Shown in pieces: positions 63,515 through 64,000 of a stretch of DNA of 64,000 nt; within the stretch, counting starts at the first letter, position 1; each line of letters starts with the position of its first letter. Position numbers and translations under genes: made by a program. This stretch comes from [Clostridium] symbiosum (lineage in GTDB: Bacteria > Bacillota > Clostridia > Lachnospirales > Lachnospiraceae). The stretch lies in the NCBI GenBank assembly GCA_036419695.1, contig CP143946.1:4706001-4770000 (forward strand). The letters are read 5' to 3'. The notes under the pieces are model-generated. The model made no database searches, was not told where the DNA came from, and was given only the letters and a program-made list of their open reading frames with translations.

Positions 63515-63852
63515 TTTCACCAAATTGCTTGGCGAAAGAGACAATCAGCCCCTGAAGCCGGCGGACGGGGCAACACCTTCGCTGAGTCTTCAGTCCCGTC
63601 GACAACCTGCCCGGGGAAGGAGGAGAAAAACTTTCCGAAGGGTGACCTTGAAGCCCGCCGGTGCTTGGCGAGGTATTTTCGAGCTTAGCATCCGCTGTGC
63701 GCTTCACAAGCGGGAGCGCGTCCCCGCAGGAATTTTTTTCTCCGGATTCCCCCTTACCACAACCAACCGCCGGGACTGAAGACTCATATCCAACCTCCCA
63801 CCACCCCGTCCGCCGTCTTACAGAGGCGTCCTCGCATCTCAACTAACTCCCC

Positions 63853-64000
63853 TTATAACCGCCTTATCGCATCCATGGCCAGCAGGGAACGCTCGCATTC
63901 CTCCGCAGTCATGGTGAGCTGCCAGCAGAGCGGGCTTCCCTTCATGTATTCCGCCGCATAACTGAGTCCGTTTGTCTTTTCATCCAGATAAGGGCGGTCA
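63853..64000 (-). CDS. 3' end of an unrecognised gene
   Basis: The last 49 codons of a minus-strand frame ending DAIRRL and TAA at 63853. Visible residues include YLDEKTNGLSYAAEYMKG and SPLCWQLTMTAEECE. Codon use fits the neighbours. I do not recognise the family. The stop lies directly against the end of the compound repeat. Confidence 0.7.
   Translation of the reverse strand, partial: DRPYLDEKTNGLSYAAEYMKGSPLCWQLTMTAEECERSLLAMDAIRRL

Larger units (their letters stand above)
61713..63529 (+). mobile_element. IS110-family insertion sequence
   Basis: Comparison with the uninterrupted element (17140-17170, and 22615-22640 reversed) places the ends at a CT dinucleotide: flank CCACACT before 61713 and CT at 63528-63529 before TGGCGAAAG. 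One CT is counted with the IS, giving 1817 bp. There are no terminal inverted repeats, as usual for the family. It encodes one transposase and has a 430-bp non-coding left end. Confidence 0.9.
61131..63852 (+). repeat. Compound hairpin element, copy 3, split by IS110
   Basis: Left part 61131-61712 holds hairpin b-c' (invariant arms 61201 and 61405), the spacer (about 61500-61680) and the start of the d arm; right part 63530-63852 holds the rest of d-a' (arms 63586 and 63783). Without the IS the element would be about 900 bp, the same as copies 1 and 2. Confidence 0.9.

Noticed and set aside
61131..63852. Composite transposon with the hairpins as IS ends
   Set aside because: The hairpins occur elsewhere without the IS, and the IS boundaries lie inside the element, so the IS is a later insertion.

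Overview
The window looks like a chromosomal segment of a mid-GC, Gram-positive, spore-former-type gut Clostridia, probably Lachnospiraceae in the [Clostridium] symbiosum / Enterocloster / Hungatella neighbourhood. This rests on the strong AGGAGG-type ribosome sites, a T-box leader on the trp operon, a two-subunit iron-sulfur serine dehydratase, CaiB/MaoC and DUF2304-type clostridial families, and roughly 50% GC. The species is inference, not something I can prove here.

Layout. 1-4.6 kb (minus): the distal part of a surface-polysaccharide operon (Wzt-like ABC ATPase, methyltransferase, a giant glycosyltransferase running off the left edge). 5-9.5 kb: small zinc-ribbon protein, hybrid histidine kinase, methylglyoxal synthase, two small membrane proteins. 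9.6-16.6 kb: T-box(Trp)-controlled trpEGDCFBA. 17.5-21.6 kb: CitMHS carboxylate transporter, LysR regulator, CaiB/BaiF CoA-transferase and MaoC hydratase. 22-27 kb: small membrane protein, LysR regulator and a divergent dicarboxylate/amino-acid symporter-sdaAB-sdaAA serine-catabolism operon. 27.4-39.8 kb (minus): the proximal part of the polysaccharide operon (UDP-galactopyranose mutase, LicD, flippase, class V transaminase, nucleotidyltransferase, DUF2142 protein, three glycosyltransferases, DUF2304, RmlC, Wzm-like permease). 40-45 kb: a small unknown gene, an HD hydrolase, a decayed gene, and a PLD-helicase plus methyltransferase pair. 45-53.7 kb: a sugar-type ABC import operon with its GntR regulator. 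53.8-61 kb: serine hydrolase, lipoprotein, LeuA, S66 peptidase, MATE exporter. 61.7-63.5 kb: an IS110-family insertion sequence. The 3' end of an unknown gene closes the window.

The most striking content is non-coding. An intergenic element family of about 870-900 bp occurs three times (16597-17465, 22301-23191, 61131-63852), with one shortened hybrid (29103-29445) and one fragment (4723-4836). A full element consists of two large imperfect hairpins separated by a spacer that is bounded by a 20-bp inverted repeat. The hairpin apex shows compensatory base changes between copies, so the fold itself seems to be maintained. The ends of the element often supply the stop codons of neighbouring genes. 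The third copy is split by the IS110 element at a CT dinucleotide. Joining the two IS ends in a circle would create a consensus promoter (TTGACA, 17 bp, TATAAT), and about 400 bp upstream of the transposase gene is the expected place for a bridge RNA.

The polysaccharide operon appears to be split: its permease (27376) and ATPase (4639) are 22.7 kb apart on the same strand with trp and serine genes between them. The transaminase, cytidylyltransferase-like protein and LicD suggest decoration of the polymer with 2-aminoethylphosphonate or a similar amino-alcohol.
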